Assembly: GCA_017440445.1 (NCBI GenBank)
Contig: JAFSHE010000047.1
Span: 1-5,007, forward strand
DNA: 5,007 nucleotides
Direction: 5' to 3'
Origin: Oscillospiraceae bacterium
Lineage (GTDB): Bacteria > Bacillota_A > Clostridia > Oscillospirales > Ruminococcaceae
Shown: positions 4,441 to 5,007 of the stretch, in pieces
How the letters are laid out: each line of letters starts with the position of its first letter
Position numbering within the stretch: the first letter of the stretch is position 1
Program-made: the position numbers and the translations under genes
Notes under the pieces: generated by a model
Database searches by the model: none
What the model saw: the letters and a program-made list of their open reading frames with translations, nothing else
What the model was told of the DNA's origin: nothing

Positions 4441-5007
4441 ATGATAGTTAAACCAAAGGTAAGAGGCTTTATATGCACCACCGCTCATCCCGTGGGCTGT
4501 GACGCAGTGGTAAAACAGCAGATAGATTACGTCAAGGCTCAGCCGAAGGTGGAGGGTCCCAAGAAGGTGCTGGTAGTGGGCGCATCCATGGGCTACGGTC
4601 TTGCATCGAGGATTTCCGCAGCATACGGCTGCGGCGCAGCTACCGTGGGAGTTATCTTCGACCGTGAGGCAAGCGGAAACAAGACAGGCACCTCTGGCTG
4701 GTATAACACAAAGGCATTCGAGAAGTACGCAGCAGCCGACGGTATCTACGCAAAGACCGTAAACGGCGACGCTAACTCCGCCGAGGTAAAGCAGCAGGTA
4801 ATAGACATCATCAAGGCTGACCTTGGCAAGGTGGACATGGTGGTATACAGCCTTGCGGCTCCCCGCAGGACCGTGGGCGATGTAACATACAGCTCCGTAT
4901 TAAAGACCACAGGCAGCGCATACACAAACAAGACCATCGACCTTAAGAATAACGCTATCTCAGAGGTGACCATTGGCCCCGCCACCGAGGAGGAGATAGA
5001 GTCTACC
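4441..5007 (+). CDS. fabV: NADH-dependent trans-2-enoyl-ACP/CoA reductase FabV, N-terminal part
   Basis: Reduces the trans-2 double bond of enoyl-ACP or enoyl-CoA with NADH, the last step of each fatty-acid elongation round. Related Ter enzymes act on crotonyl-CoA in butyrate formation. The first 189 residues are visible and the frame runs off the window; the family is about 400 residues, so roughly half is missing. MIVKPKVRGFICTTAHPVGC is the hallmark FabV N-terminus. The NADH-binding loop is G47-A-S-M-G-Y-G53 with LASR following. KTGTSGWYNT (81-90), VNGDA (107-111), VDMVVYSLAAPRR (131-143) and the PATEEEIE segment near the window end are also family-typical. The active-site Tyr and Lys lie beyond the window. 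The ATG at 4441 has AAGGAGA eight bases upstream and its own promoter at 4351-4379. Identity is secure; whether it serves fatty-acid synthesis or butyryl-CoA formation is not decidable here. Confidence 0.96.
   Translation, partial: MIVKPKVRGFICTTAHPVGCDAVVKQQIDYVKAQPKVEGPKKVLVVGASMGYGLASRISAAYGCGAATVGVIFDREASGNKTGTSGWYNTKAFEKYAAADGIYAKTVNGDANSAEVKQQVIDIIKADLGKVDMVVYSLAAPRRTVGDVTYSSVLKTTGSAYTNKTIDLKNNAISEVTIGPATEEEIEST

Overview
The window looks like chromosome of a gut- or rumen-type Clostridia bacterium (Ruminococcus/Oscillospiraceae-like). This is inferred from strong AGGAGG ribosome sites, a DUF4368-type serine recombinase, FabV, a Firmicutes-type TtcA relative, and intergenic GGGGCGACC palindromes. 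No taxonomic search could be run.

Layout: (1) 1-561, plus strand, is the 3' end of a large serine recombinase gene, closed by a symmetrical terminator at 549-576. It is probably the edge of an integrated element, because everything to its right looks chromosomal. (2) 562-1060 has no gene. It lies between convergent gene ends and holds eight copies of a 24-25 bp palindrome in an ordered A-B-C higher-order array of about 160 bp period. (3) 1061-2738, minus strand, is a tight three-gene cluster in transcription order: a TtcA-like tRNA thiolase, a small membrane protein with an HEXXH motif (ATGA overlap), and a GNAT acetyltransferase (17 bp gap). (4) 2739-2906 is a leader/intergenic stretch with small inverted repeats and a 7-bp tandem repeat that runs into the preceding gene. 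(5) 2907-4198, minus strand, is a two-gene unit: a disordered acidic lipoprotein followed by an HPr-kinase-like P-loop protein (TAATG overlap), with a clear sigma-A promoter at 4228-4257. (6) 4199-4440 is a divergent promoter region. (7) 4441-5007, plus strand, is the 5' part of fabV, with its own promoter at 4351-4379.

FabV is fatty-acid elongation or enoyl-CoA reduction, and the TtcA-like protein is tRNA modification. The HEXXH protein and GNAT are translationally or transcriptionally tied to the tRNA enzyme but their roles are unknown. The lipoprotein/kinase-like pair is the least explained coding unit. The palindrome array is the most striking non-coding structure. I found no CRISPR, rRNA, tRNA or recognisable riboswitch. 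I cannot claim a proven new system; the best candidates are the lipoprotein/HprK-like pair, the HEXXH protein and the ordered palindrome array.
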